DNA of 64,000 bases, taken from NCBI GenBank assembly GCA_026168805.1, contig JAPFDS010000043.1:1-64000 (forward strand), read 5' to 3'. The position numbers and the translations under genes were made by a program. Below, in pieces: positions 23,566 to 32,576 of the stretch. The notes under the pieces were generated by a model. That model was not told where the DNA came from, did not search any database, and was given only the letters and a program-made list of their open reading frames with translations. The stretch's first letter is position 1, and the number at the start of each line of letters is the position of its first letter. The stretch is from Caryophanales bacterium. Lineage in GTDB: Bacteria; Bacillota; Bacilli; Bacillales; Amphibacillaceae.

Positions 23566-24900
23566 TCAACTAAATGTTTTCCGTGCCATCGTTTGCATCG
23601 GATCCCACACATTATTATATGGAGGGGCATATGACAAATCCAAATCAACTAATTCCTGGATGGTCATTTCATTAAATAACGCGGTCGCTAACACATCGAT
23701 CCGCTTATCTACCCCTTCTTTGCCTATAATTTGCCCGCCTAGCAACTGATCTGTTCGTCGATGGGATAAAAGTTTTATATGAATCTTTTCTCCATTTGGA
23801 TAATATCCTGCTCGTGTGTGAGCTGTAGTCGTATGCACGTCGTAAGGAATACGTAATGCCTTTGCCTCAGCTTCACTGATGCCAGTTCGACCTAACGTTA
23901 AATCAAAAAACTTAATGATGGACGTACCAACAATCCCTTGAAACGTTAACGATCCTCCGGCCATATTCGCCCCAGCAATTCGACCTTGTTTATTCGCTGT
24001 TGTACCGAGCGGAATATGATCATCAATTTGCTTGATGCGGTGATAATTTGTTGAACAATCACCTGCAGCATACACATTGTTCACATTGGTTTCTTGATGT
24101 GGATTGACGTAAATCGCACCTTTATTTGTAGTGTGGATACCCGTGTTTTCAAGAAATTCGGTGTTTGGTTGTACACCAATGGCTAATAAAACAAAGTTGG
24201 TATCATAGAGGTTTTTATCCGTTTCAATGCTTGTTACATGATCTTCCCCTTTAAAACCTGTTACTTTTTCATCTAAAACAAGCTGAATTCCCTTTTCTTT
24301 CGCTTTTTCATGGATGATGTCAGCCATATCCGGATCAAAGATCGGCGCAATTTGAGGAGCGCCTTGGATCAATTGAACACGTTTGCCAAGCTTTACAAGA
24401 CTTTCAGCCATTTCTAAACCTATATATCCTCCTCCAACAATCGTGACGTCTTCGGTTTCTTCATCTAAATCATGCATAATATGTTCCGCGTCAGGAATGG
24501 TTTTCAGAGGATGAATTCCTGCTAATTCACTTCCAGGAAAATCTGGAAAAATAGGACGTGTACCACTTGCAATGAGTAAACGGTCATACGCAACTTCAAA
24601 AGACTGATTTGTTTCGGTGTCTTTTCCATGGACCACTTGATCATGCACATTTATTTTTTCTACTTCTGTGTGAATCCTTGCATCAATTCCATATTTTTCA
24701 CGGAATGTTTCAACATCACGTGCAATTAAATCATCTACAGATGAAACGACACCGTTAATGACATAAGGAAGTCCACATTGTCCGTACGAGTAGATCCCTC
24801 CACGCTCAAGTACTGTAATATTCGCGTTGGGATCTGTTCGATTAATTTCCATTGCTGCACTCATTCCACCAGCAACTCCACCAATAATAACGTAATTCAT
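23566..24900 (-). CDS. CoA-disulfide reductase / NADH-oxidase family flavoprotein
   Basis: A 444-residue pyridine-nucleotide-disulfide oxidoreductase. FAD motif IIGGVAGGMSAAMEINRTDP at the N-terminus, single redox Cys42 in YSYGQCGLPYVING, NAD(P)H motif VTIVGGGYIGLEMAESL (about 150), second FAD motif NNVYAAGDC, and C-terminal YAPPYNNVWDPMQ as in CoA-disulfide reductases. It should reduce CoA disulfide or related low-molecular-weight disulfides with NAD(P)H. Divergent from a methionine-sulfoxide reductase gene, with a nested palindrome between. Confidence 0.85.
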   Translation of the reverse strand: MNYVIIGGVAGGMSAAMEINRTDPNANITVLERGGIYSYGQCGLPYVINGVVSSVDDLIARDVETFREKYGIDARIHTEVEKINVHDQVVHGKDTETNQSFEVAYDRLLIASGTRPIFPDFPGSELAGIHPLKTIPDAEHIMHDLDEETEDVTIVGGGYIGLEMAESLVKLGKRVQLIQGAPQIAPIFDPDMADIIHEKAKEKGIQLVLDEKVTGFKGEDHVTSIETDKNLYDTNFVLLAIGVQPNTEFLENTGIHTTNKGAIYVNPHQETNVNNVYAAGDCSTNYHRIKQIDDHIPLGTTANKQGRIAGANMAGGSLTFQGIVGTSIIKFFDLTLGRTGISEAEAKALRIPYDVHTTTAHTRAGYYPNGEKIHIKLLSHRRTDQLLGGQIIGKEGVDKRIDVLATALFNEMTIQELVDLDLSYAPPYNNVWDPMQTMARKTFS

Positions 24901-24920
24901 ACTTGCTTCCTCCTTTTTGA

Positions 24921-25034
24921 ATGAATTTCATAATTACCAAAATCAGCTATGTCAATACAACATGTAGTTTCGAAAGGTTCAACGAAACTACATGTTGAAG
25001 TGGATTAGCAAAAAATACGTATTATGAAATTCAT
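24921..25034. repeat. Nested inverted repeat in a divergent promoter region
   Basis: Outer arms ATGAATTTCATAAT (24921-24934) and ATTATGAAATTCAT (25021-25034) are exact complements. Inside are perfect 15-bp arms CAACATGTAGTTTCG (24958-24972) and CGAAACTACATGTTG (24983-24997). It lies between two divergent thiol/redox genes. Confidence 0.8.
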
Positions 25035-25139
25035 TATTTTGTATGAAATCATTTGTAACACTTCATCTACACTGTACATGTCTTAGAAGTTTTCTGCTAT
25101 GATAAGAATTACGAACTTGTTGAATGGAGGAGGATGCAA

Positions 25140-25619
25140 ATGTTTGAACCAGTAGAATATACAAACAATCGCGAAAAAAATTATGAAACATTACTACAAC
25201 AACTCGAAGCATTAATCGAAGGTGAAACAAATGTCATTGCAAATCTCTCGAATGCTTCTGCGTTGCTGAATCAATTTTTAGATGACATTAATTGGGTAGG
25301 TTTTTATTTATGGGAAGATGACGAACTAGTTCTCGGACCATTTCAAGGACTCCCTGCTTGTATCCGAATTGAGAATGGAAAAGGTGTTTGTGGAACAGCA
25401 ATGGCTACAAACAAAACGATGCTCGTAGATAACGTGCATGAATTCCCAGGGCATATTGCCTGTGATGCACGAAGCCAATCAGAAATTGTTGTGCCTATGA
25501 AAGTGGACGGCAAAAATTTTGGAGTGCTTGATATTGACAGTCCTAGTTTAAGCCGATTTGATACAGTGGACCAAACATACCTAGAGAAGTTTGGTCAGAT
25601 CCTTTTAAAACATCTCTAA
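25140..25619 (+). CDS. ytsP: Free methionine-(R)-sulfoxide reductase (GAF domain)
   Basis: A 159-residue single-domain GAF enzyme of the fRMsr/YtsP family, reducing free Met-R-sulfoxide. The three conserved cysteines lie in LPACIRI, KGVCGTA and HIACDARSQSE; DIDSPSLSRFD closes the pocket. The ATG at 25140 is preferred to 25134 because GGAGGAGG directly abuts the latter. It is divergent from CoA-disulfide reductase; both belong to oxidative thiol repair. Confidence 0.9.
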   Translation: MFEPVEYTNNREKNYETLLQQLEALIEGETNVIANLSNASALLNQFLDDINWVGFYLWEDDELVLGPFQGLPACIRIENGKGVCGTAMATNKTMLVDNVHEFPGHIACDARSQSEIVVPMKVDGKNFGVLDIDSPSLSRFDTVDQTYLEKFGQILLKHL

Positions 25620-25626
25620 ACACATC

Positions 25627-25660
25627 AAAAAACCTCCTCAGCATGCCGAGGAGGTTTTTT
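25627..25660. terminator. Bidirectional terminator
   Basis: AAAAAACCTCCTC-AGCATGCC-GAGGAGGTTTTTT between convergent ytsP and hmp. Confidence 0.92.
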
Positions 25661-25677
25661 CAGATTCAAGCTAATCC

Positions 25678-26898
25678 TTACGATTGAACGGCCATATCTT
25701 TTGTAATATCTTGTGCAGGTCCAAATAATTCATAACGAACTTGGTCTCTGCTTACATTGAGTTCATCGAGTAAGCTTGCTACATGTTCCATGAATGGTAC
25801 TGGTCCAACAATGTAGTATGTTGTTTCAGGCTTGATAATATTTGCTAACACTTCTTTAGATACAAAACCTGTAAAGTGGTGATCGCCATCTTCATTTGCC
25901 GGACGGTCATACCCAAATACATAATGAGCATTTGGTAAGTGACGTGTCCACTCCCCAACGTTTAAATGGAATGCATGAACCGCTTCATTTTGAGCAGCAT
26001 GGAGGAACGTTATGTCTCGAGTAGACTCTTTTGCTGCTAATGATTCTAGCATACTTAACATCGGTGTAATTCCTACACCACCGCTAATTAAAGCAACTGG
26101 ATGTTCGCCTTCTTCAAGTGTAAATGTACCAGCTGGAGCACTTGCCTCAATGGTATCGCCAATTTGAACCTGGTCATGTAAATAAGTTGAGACCACTCCA
26201 TAAGGCTCACGATCAGCTTCTTTTTTAACAGAAATTCGGAATTGTTTTTCATTCGAAACCGCTGATAATGTATAGTGACGAATTTGCATATATTCCGCAT
26301 TCGGCATGGTGACACGAATCGTTAAATACTGTCCTGCTTCATATGCTGGTAGTTTACTTCCGTCTTTCGCTTCTAAGTAAAACGATGTAATAACATCACT
26401 TTCTTTTACTTTGTCAGCAACGACAAAATCTTTAAATCCGTCCCAGCCGCCTTCTTGTTCTTTTGCTTCTTTATACATTTCTGTTTCAATATCGATAAAT
26501 ACTTGCGCAATGACTCCGTATGCTTCTTCCCATGCTTGCATAATTTCATCAGTAGCAGCATCGCCCAATACTTCTTTAATCGCGATTAATAAGTATTTTC
26601 CTACAATCGGATAATGTTCAGGTCTGACGTTTAGTCCACGGTGTTTCTCGGCAACGAGTTTTACTTCACCTAACAATGTCTCTAATTGATCAATGTTTTT
26701 AGCTGCAGCATAGACCATGTTTGCTAATGCAACTTGTTGTTTCCCTTGTTTTTGGTTCGCTTCATTAAAAATGTTTAATAATTCCGGATGATTTTCAAAC
26801 ATCGTTTTGTAAAATACAGTTGTAATGGTTGCTCCATGTTCTTCAAGAACAGGTGCAGTTGATTTAATTATATTCATTGTCTCAGTTGATAATGGCAT
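25678..26898 (-). CDS. hmp: Flavohemoprotein (nitric oxide dioxygenase)
   Basis: A 406-residue flavohemoglobin: globin domain (1-about 140, with the proximal-His segment EKHRGLNVRPEHY), FAD domain (about 150-260, IRHYTLS and YGVVSTYL) and NAD(P)H domain (about 265-400, LISGGVGITPMLSML; YEFGYDRP-like YVFGYDRP). It converts NO to nitrate using O2 and NAD(P)H. Start follows GGGAG. It is divergent from nsrR with an NsrR-type box 24 bp before the start. Confidence 0.95.
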   Translation of the reverse strand: MPLSTETMNIIKSTAPVLEEHGATITTVFYKTMFENHPELLNIFNEANQKQGKQQVALANMVYAAAKNIDQLETLLGEVKLVAEKHRGLNVRPEHYPIVGKYLLIAIKEVLGDAATDEIMQAWEEAYGVIAQVFIDIETEMYKEAKEQEGGWDGFKDFVVADKVKESDVITSFYLEAKDGSKLPAYEAGQYLTIRVTMPNAEYMQIRHYTLSAVSNEKQFRISVKKEADREPYGVVSTYLHDQVQIGDTIEASAPAGTFTLEEGEHPVALISGGVGITPMLSMLESLAAKESTRDITFLHAAQNEAVHAFHLNVGEWTRHLPNAHYVFGYDRPANEDGDHHFTGFVSKEVLANIIKPETTYYIVGPVPFMEHVASLLDELNVSRDQVRYELFGPAQDITKDMAVQS

Positions 26899-26922
26899 AT
26901 TAAAAACTCCCTTTTTTTAAAG

Positions 26923-26939
26923 ATGTATTTCTAATGCAC
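26923..26939 (-). promoter_or_regulatory. NsrR-type box at hmp
   Basis: ATGTATTTCTAATGCAC matches the remembered B. subtilis NsrR consensus ATRTATYTTAAATAYAT at 13 of 17 positions, just upstream of the hmp ribosome site. Confidence 0.55.
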
Positions 26940-27030
26940 CTTTAATATACCGCGTTTATTATTCGCTGACAATGGGTTTTGAAGAGACGTCATAAATGGT
27001 TCATTTCTTGTTCTTACTTTTGTCACAAAC

Positions 27031-27047
27031 ATGCATTTGAAATACAT
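27031..27047 (+). promoter_or_regulatory. NsrR-type box at nsrR
   Basis: ATGCATTTGAAATACAT, palindromic, matches the same consensus at 15 of 17 positions. A TATAAT at 27079-27084 lies downstream. Confidence 0.6.
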
Positions 27048-27100
27048 GTTTACATCTACGGACACCTGTAAAACATGCTATAATGAAGCTGGTGATGAAA

Positions 27101-27538
27101 ATGAAACTAACAAATTATACGGATTACTCCTTACGTGTATTAATTTTTTTAGCACTGAAGGATACAGATGAGAAATCAACAATCACTGAAATCACGGATG
27201 CGTATCAAATATCCCGGAACCATTTAAGTAAAGTCATCCACCAACTTGGACAAATTGGGATGATCGAGACTACTCGCGGCCGTGGTGGTGGCATTACGCT
27301 GGCAAAGTCTCCGGATCAGATTGTCGTAGGTGATGTCGTGCGAGCTACAGAAGAGGATTTTCATATCGTAGAATGTTTTAATCGGGAAAATAATACATGT
27401 GTGCTTACGCCGATTTGTGGGTTGAAACATATTTTAAATGAAGCTCTCGTCGCTTTTATGGATGTGTTGGATCAATATACGATTGCAGATTTAATTAAAG
27501 AACCGGATGCATATCGGGCATTATTAAATATCAAATAA
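27101..27538 (+). CDS. nsrR: Nitric-oxide-sensing Rrf2 repressor NsrR
   Basis: A 145-residue Rrf2 regulator: MKLTNYTDYSLRVLIFLAL at the start, winged helix (ISRNHLSKVIHQLGQ, then RGRGGGI) and three Fe-S cysteines in VECFNRENNTCVLTPICGLK. NO destroys the cluster and derepresses hmp. Start at 27101: the upstream in-frame ATG (27083) overlaps the TATAAT -10, so it cannot lie in that transcript; GGTGATG precedes 27101. Confidence 0.9.
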   Translation: MKLTNYTDYSLRVLIFLALKDTDEKSTITEITDAYQISRNHLSKVIHQLGQIGMIETTRGRGGGITLAKSPDQIVVGDVVRATEEDFHIVECFNRENNTCVLTPICGLKHILNEALVAFMDVLDQYTIADLIKEPDAYRALLNIK

Positions 27539-27545
27539 AACATAC

Positions 27546-27598
27546 GATTCCTACCATGTAGTTTCATTGAAGCCCTTCATAACTACTTGATAGGAATC
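27546..27598. terminator. Hairpin between convergent nsrR and greA-like genes
   Basis: GATTCCTA...GTAGTT pairs with AACTAC...TAGGAATC. A T-run is weak on both strands. Confidence 0.5.
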
Positions 27599-27606
27599 AC
27601 TTATTT

Positions 27607-28074
27607 TCAAGAAATATTAATGATTTTTATGTGTCTATTTCCACCCGGAGTCTGTATATTCACTTCGTCATTCACTTGTTTTCCTAATAAAGCTTGCGCC
27701 ACTTGAGATTGGTTTGATAGCGTCCCTTTGAGTGGGTCAGCTTCTTCGCTACCGACGATTGTATATGTTTCTACTTCTTCCTCAAGTACATCTTTAAATG
27801 TAACGGTACTCCCTAATTCAACTGAAGAACTGTCTGTTTGTTCAATGAGTTTTACATGTTGTATTTTATATGAAAGAGTAGAAATCCGGTCATCTATACG
27901 GGATAATTCATCAATTGCCTTTTCGTATTCTGGATCTTCGTTGAAGTCGCAAAAACTTCGCGCTGCTCGAATACGTGCTTTAGCCTGCTCTCTTTTTTCA
28001 TTTTCTAACTCTGTTAACTCCGCTGTTACTTTCTTTAATCCCGCTTCAGTCATTGGAAAAATATCTTTTGACAT
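27607..28074 (-). CDS. GreA/GreB-family transcription factor
   Basis: A 155-residue GreA-like protein: N-terminal coiled coil (about 8-78) and C-terminal FKBP-like domain (about 85-155). Housekeeping GreA has GDLSENAEY at the coiled-coil tip; here the tip is CDFNEDPEY, keeping both catalytic acidic positions but with a Cys (Cys42) and otherwise changed loop. It probably enters the RNA polymerase secondary channel and may be a second, specialised Gre factor rather than the housekeeping one. Start at 28074 follows TTGGAGGG. Confidence 0.75.
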   Translation of the reverse strand: MSKDIFPMTEAGLKKVTAELTELENEKREQAKARIRAARSFCDFNEDPEYEKAIDELSRIDDRISTLSYKIQHVKLIEQTDSSSVELGSTVTFKDVLEEEVETYTIVGSEEADPLKGTLSNQSQVAQALLGKQVNDEVNIQTPGGNRHIKIINIS

Positions 28075-28109
28075 ATTCTTTCCCTCCAACCAAACACGAT
28101 CATACTAAC

Positions 28110-28150
28110 AAAAGACCTTTCATACGTTATATTCACGAATGAAAGGTCTC
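28110..28150 (-). terminator. Terminator of the universal stress gene
   Basis: GACCTTTCAT and ATGAAAGGTC arms, followed on the minus strand by TTTTGTT. Confidence 0.75.
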
Positions 28151-28186
28151 ATTGAATGCTTGCTACATACAGCATTCTCTTCATAT

Positions 28187-28621
28187 TTACTTAACTACTA
28201 ACACGTCACATTTTGCATCACGAACTGTTCGTTCGGATACACTTCCAATCATAAATCGTTCGACGGCATTCAGACCAGTGGCAGCAATCATAATTAAATC
28301 TGCCCCTACTTCAGAAACGATTTCTTTAGGTAAAACTGATTTCGGTGAACCGTACTTTAACGACGTACTCACTTTTTCTACATTTGCTTCTTTAGCAGTT
28401 TGTTCATACCCAGCTAATAACTTTCTCGCTTCTTCTTTCGCACGTTCATACACATTTGCATCATACATATCAATCGTTGCAAAAGAACGTGTGTCAACAA
28501 CATGGGCAATAATCAATTCAGCATCATTTCTTTTAGCTACATCAATAGACCTATTAAAAGCTTTCTCGGCAGCATCTGAACCATCTACAGCAATGACAAT
28601 TTTCTTATAGTTTTTCCCCAT
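28187..28621 (-). CDS. Universal stress protein UspA family
   Basis: A 144-residue UspA-fold protein: KIVIAVDGSDAAEKAFNRSI at the N-terminus and the ATP-binding motif ATGLNAVERFMIGSVSERTV near the end (GxxG-x9-GSVS). ATP-binding UspA proteins are stress modulators. Monocistronic between its terminator and a divergent hydrolase gene. Confidence 0.88.
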   Translation of the reverse strand: MGKNYKKIVIAVDGSDAAEKAFNRSIDVAKRNDAELIIAHVVDTRSFATIDMYDANVYERAKEEARKLLAGYEQTAKEANVEKVSTSLKYGSPKSVLPKEIVSEVGADLIMIAATGLNAVERFMIGSVSERTVRDAKCDVLVVK

Positions 28622-28837
28622 CTAGCATGCCTCCCTATAATGGTTAATGTCTTTCTATCTCTAGTATAACAGTAATTGATCCAAATGAAATAGTTCACGT
28701 TTAACAAAATTGCAAATATAATCATGTTTCATACATTTGCCTTAATTTCACTACTTAGGAAAAATCCTATCACTATGTTCATGAACCTCTCCTATGTATA
28801 ATGTAAACGAAAGATAGTATCGAATAGGAGTGATTGC

Positions 28838-29806
28838 ATGTGTACAACAATAGGATTTCCTTATAAAGATGGAATTATTTTTGGAAGAACACTTGAAATG
28901 GGTATCACATTAGACAATCAAATTTTGTATGTCCCTAAAAATTATAATGGGTTTATTCAAACCAACGAAAAAGAATATGCTACAAAATATGCTGTGATTG
29001 GAACAGGCTTTATGAATATTCCTTCTTTCGGTGATGGGATGAATGAAATGGGGCTTATGGGATCAAGCAATCTATTTCCTGGGTATTCCTCATTTGCTAC
29101 AGAGGAAGTGGCAGGCAAAATCAATGTACCTCCTACACACGCATTTGATTATTTACTAAGCAGATGTAAAGATGTCCAAGAGGTAAAAACAGCGGCTGAC
29201 CAAATGGTTCTTATGGAACAAGAAAATTCCGAACAAGATGCATCTCCAAGTATGCACTTCTTCTTCAAAGATGCACACGGAAATGCTGTTGTTTTGGAAC
29301 CTAAAGATGGTCAACTCTTGCAATACGACAATCCATACGGCGTATTAACAAATGCCCCTGCATTTCCATGGCACGTAACGAATTTAAAAAATTACATTCA
29401 TCTTCAACCTGAAAATATAGAAAAAGCAGATTTTAATGGAGTACCCGTGTCTAAGTTAGGAGAAGGAAGCGGAATGGTAGGACTGCCTGGGGACTTTACT
29501 CCTCCAGCTCGTTTTGTTCGTGCAGCATACTTTGTCTCACAAACACCGAAAGACCTGGAACGACATGCTGCCATTTTACAAGGCTTTCGTATTTTATCTC
29601 AAGCAGATATTCCTACTGGCGCAATCGTTGACCCACAAAACGGTCATAATGACGAAACTTTATATACGTCGATTATGGACACGCAAAAAAAGGCGTATTT
29701 TATCAAACATCATAACAATATCAATATTCAATCCTTTTATCTGGATGATTATAAAGACGTGAAAGAACTAACATTTATCGATATACAAAAAGAGATGAAC
29801 CTATAA
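28838..29806 (+). CDS. Choloylglycine hydrolase / penicillin V acylase family amidase
   Basis: A 322-residue Ntn-hydrolase like B. subtilis YxeI. Removal of Met1 exposes nucleophile Cys2 (MCTTIGF). Arg17 is conserved in GRTLEMG, but the Asp that follows in most members (RTMD) is Glu20 here. TNAPAF supplies the Asn and FTPPARFVRAAYF the Arg. Members hydrolyse penicillin V, bile salts or acyl-homoserine lactones; the substrate here is open. No signal peptide. Start follows ATAGGAGTG. Confidence 0.85.
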   Translation: MCTTIGFPYKDGIIFGRTLEMGITLDNQILYVPKNYNGFIQTNEKEYATKYAVIGTGFMNIPSFGDGMNEMGLMGSSNLFPGYSSFATEEVAGKINVPPTHAFDYLLSRCKDVQEVKTAADQMVLMEQENSEQDASPSMHFFFKDAHGNAVVLEPKDGQLLQYDNPYGVLTNAPAFPWHVTNLKNYIHLQPENIEKADFNGVPVSKLGEGSGMVGLPGDFTPPARFVRAAYFVSQTPKDLERHAAILQGFRILSQADIPTGAIVDPQNGHNDETLYTSIMDTQKKAYFIKHHNNINIQSFYLDDYKDVKELTFIDIQKEMNL

Positions 29807-29812
29807 GAAGGA

Positions 29813-29855
29813 ATTTCCCATCAATGCATCTTGCAAATTGATGGGAAAATTTTTA
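29813..29855 (+). terminator. Terminator
   Basis: TTTCCCATCAAT and ATTGATGGGAAA arms followed by ATTTTT; shared with the convergent mscS-like gene that ends at 29853. Confidence 0.8.
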
Positions 29856-30752
29856 CGTAGATAGAATCCGAATATCTACAACAGCAAATTGAATATTCGG
29901 ATGTTCATCAAACGTACTCAAAATCTCGCGTTGGAGATGCGTTTTTGTGCTTGTTCCCTTTTTGTAGTCGACTAAATATCGGAGGGTTACTACAATACCA
30001 TCGTCATTCGTATTTAACGAAAATACTGGTTGAGATTGTTCTTTATTCCCTGGCAATTGCTCATTCGCCTCATCCAATAATGGTAAAATTTCTGCGTTAA
30101 AATAGCTATTTCCTACATCTGTCATAATTTTCTCAGCATCTTGCCACTTACTCTCAAACGTTAGTACATATTGTATTTCTTGCCAAATAAGTCTGTTTGT
30201 ACGACCAACGATTTCAATCGTTTCGTCAAAAATAACTTTGTTAGGGATTTTAATAATGCGCCCTGTGTTTGAGTCTGAAGAAAGCCATTTACGTGCTTCT
30301 AATAACTCAATATTAATCATGTTTATATCGATAACATCTCCAATAATCTCGCCAATTTCTACCCGATGTCCTTCTTTAAAATATTTGCGATATTTAATGA
30401 CAAAAAAGCCAATAATATTATTAATCAATCCTCTTACCATGACAACAATTAAGAAACCAAATAATAGTGCCAGTAATATGAGGGCATTAATTGCCTGGAT
30501 CCAGATAAATAATACGACAAGTGTCATAATTATAATCATTGATCTTTTAATTAATTTTCGTACAATAAATCTTTTTTGTAAGTCGCTTACATTACGAGTA
30601 ATCAATGTTTTAAATACCCAATGTAGTAATATGCCAATAACGACTACAATTGCTGTGAGTGCTAATTTATTCAAATAATCTTGCGGGGTATGTAAGGTCG
30701 TTAAAAAACTTTTCGTTAATGTATCAAAATAGTCCGTTAAAACATCAGTCAT
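29853..30752 (-). CDS. MscS-family mechanosensitive channel (first)
   Basis: A 299-residue MscS-like protein: about three to four helices (about 28-120) with a pore-lining stretch LLFGFLIVVMVRGLINNIIGFF, then a beta domain (GHRVEIGEIIGDVIDINMINIEL) and a soluble C-terminal domain. Unlike the second channel at 34480 it lacks the glycine/alanine-rich TM3, so it is a divergent member. Such channels release solutes on hypo-osmotic shock. Confidence 0.75.
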   Translation of the reverse strand: MTDVLTDYFDTLTKSFLTTLHTPQDYLNKLALTAIVVVIGILLHWVFKTLITRNVSDLQKRFIVRKLIKRSMIIIMTLVVLFIWIQAINALILLALLFGFLIVVMVRGLINNIIGFFVIKYRKYFKEGHRVEIGEIIGDVIDINMINIELLEARKWLSSDSNTGRIIKIPNKVIFDETIEIVGRTNRLIWQEIQYVLTFESKWQDAEKIMTDVGNSYFNAEILPLLDEANEQLPGNKEQSQPVFSLNTNDDGIVVTLRYLVDYKKGTSTKTHLQREILSTFDEHPNIQFAVVDIRILST

Positions 30753-30977
30753 CTAATCACTCCTATCGGAACTAGTACACCTACTATACATTATGTGTCA
30801 GTCGATGTCGTTTGCTATTTAAGTAAAGCAAGTATATTTTTGTAATAAATAGGACAAAACATCAGAATGGAGTGTCATGTTCCATTCATCTTTAGTTCAT
30901 TTTTAAGGAATATACTTTTCTTATGGAACAAATACTAGATACACCGCTTCTCAAATATGTTTAAAGGAGAGATATCT

Positions 30978-31316
30978 ATGGTATATGAAAACAAGCAAGA
31001 TTGGCCAGAGAAATATGATATTAACAAACTCGTCTCTCGCCCAAGTGATATTGATAAAATTTTAAGTGGAGAGAAAACGACTGAGCGCCGTAATGATCGC
31101 TATGCGGATGCTGGAGATGAACTTGTGCTTGAAGGACAAACCTTTGTTGTCGAAGATATTTATCCACAAAAGTTAAAAGAGTTAACAGATGACGACGTGA
31201 AAGAGGAAGGCTTTGAAAGCATAGAAGCATATAAAGATGCATTAACTTCTATTCACGAAAGTGTCGTGTGGGATCCAGAACAAATCGTCTGGACACATGA
31301 ATTAAAAAGAAAATAA
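30978..31316 (+). CDS. ASCH-domain protein
   Basis: A 112-residue cytosolic protein with the ASCH (RNA-binding, ASC-1 homology) pattern: RPSDIDKILSGEKTTERR then GDELVLEGQTFVVEDIYP and a C-terminal VWTHELKR. Role unknown. ATG at 30978 follows AAAGGAGAG; the earlier in-frame ATG at 30957 precedes the ribosome site. Confidence 0.7.
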   Translation: MVYENKQDWPEKYDINKLVSRPSDIDKILSGEKTTERRNDRYADAGDELVLEGQTFVVEDIYPQKLKELTDDDVKEEGFESIEAYKDALTSIHESVVWDPEQIVWTHELKRK

Positions 31317-31336
31317 ATGTTGATGAAAGATATGAA

Positions 31337-31374
31337 CATCCCCCTTCCAACACAATTGTATTGGAAGGGGGATG
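31337..31374. terminator. Strong hairpin between convergent genes
   Basis: CATCCCCCTTCCAA and TTGGAAGGGGGATG, perfect 14-bp arms. No T-run, but position between convergent ends suggests transcript-end formation. Confidence 0.65.
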
Positions 31375-31395
31375 CTTGTCTACAGTAGCGTTCTT

Positions 31396-32361
31396 TTAAA
31401 ACTCTTCATTAAACCGATTCAGTAATGTTCGTACTTCATCTGTCGTATTTGCCGACATTAAATCATTTCTGAGCTCACTCGCTCCGCGAAAGCCTTTTAC
31501 ATATATTTTAAAGAAACGACGAAGGGCTTTGAATGGAACGGTGTCCAGTTCTTTTGAATATTGATCATGTAGATCAAGCTGCAGTTTTAAAAGATCAATT
31601 AACTCTTCACTACTATGTTCTTTTGGTTCAACTTCAAAGGCAAATGGATTTTTAAAAATTCCTCGCCCAATCATCACACCATCCACACCATATTTATTCA
31701 CGAGCTCTAGACCTGCTTGACGATCAGGAATATCCCCATTAATAGTAAGTAATGTTTGAGGGGCTACTTCATCACGCAACTTCTTAATCTCTGGGATTAA
31801 TTCCCAATGGGCGTCAACATTGCTCATTTCTTTTTTCGTACGTAAATGAATGGACAAGTTCGCAATATCTTGTTCGAATACGTGCCGCAACCAATCTTTC
31901 CACTCATCTACTTCTGTATAACCTAACCTTGTTTTCACACTAACCGGTAATCCTCCTGCTTTCGCTGCTTGGATGATTTTCGCTGCCGTTTCCGGATGAC
32001 GGATGAGCCCGCTTCCTTTTCCTTGTGATGCGACGTTTGCAACAGGACATCCCATATTAATATCTATTCCTTTAAAGCCTAACTTAGCCATTTCAATGCT
32101 CATTTCTTTAAAGTTCTCTGGACGATCTCCCCAAATATGAGCAACTATTGGTTGTTCATCTTCAGTAAATGTTAATCTTCCTCGTACACTATATATACCT
32201 TCAGGATGACAGAAACTATCCGTATTTGTAAATTCCGTAAAAAACACATCTGGTCGTGCTGCTCTACTTACCACGTGACGAAAAACGACATTCGTAACAT
32301 CTTCCATCGGCGCAAGTATAAAAAATGGTCGAGGTAAATCAACCCAAAAATTATTTTCCAT
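31396..32361 (-). CDS. dus: tRNA-dihydrouridine synthase
   Basis: A 321-residue FMN enzyme reducing uridines in tRNA. TIM-barrel motifs: [35 protein letters not shown] with the catalytic Cys, [25 protein letters not shown] and [14 protein letters not shown]. The HLRTKKEMS variant in place of HGRTREQ suggests the second Dus subfamily of bacilli (YfjN-like). ATG at 32361 is favoured by spacing from AAAGGA; GTG at 32367 is possible. Confidence 0.88.
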   Translation of the reverse strand: MENNFWVDLPRPFFILAPMEDVTNVVFRHVVSRAARPDVFFTEFTNTDSFCHPEGIYSVRGRLTFTEDEQPIVAHIWGDRPENFKEMSIEMAKLGFKGIDINMGCPVANVASQGKGSGLIRHPETAAKIIQAAKAGGLPVSVKTRLGYTEVDEWKDWLRHVFEQDIANLSIHLRTKKEMSNVDAHWELIPEIKKLRDEVAPQTLLTINGDIPDRQAGLELVNKYGVDGVMIGRGIFKNPFAFEVEPKEHSSEELIDLLKLQLDLHDQYSKELDTVPFKALRRFFKIYVKGFRGASELRNDLMSANTTDEVRTLLNRFNEEF

Positions 32362-32576
32362 ATGCACTCGAATCCTTTCATTTTAAGCTTTAATTCAATG
32401 AAACATCCATAGTAGTTTACATGAAATATACCAAAAAATCTTCCTATTTGCTTCAATACTTTTCAGTTTATCCTTAGAAGAAATTGGATGAAGTATGTAG
32501 AGAAAAGTGATAAGCTTTTAGAATGGACATTATTCAGTGAATTTCATAATTACTACTAGTATAGGAGAATTTACAC

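Noticed and set aside
24922..24937. 16-mer TGAATTTCATAATTAC shared with 32538-32553
   Set aside because: In an AT-rich 64-kb window one such chance match is expected; no wider similarity around it.
28110..28150. Terminator stem GACCTTTCAT shared with 46348-46387
   Set aside because: Only the stem core is alike, loops and flanks differ; most likely coincidence.
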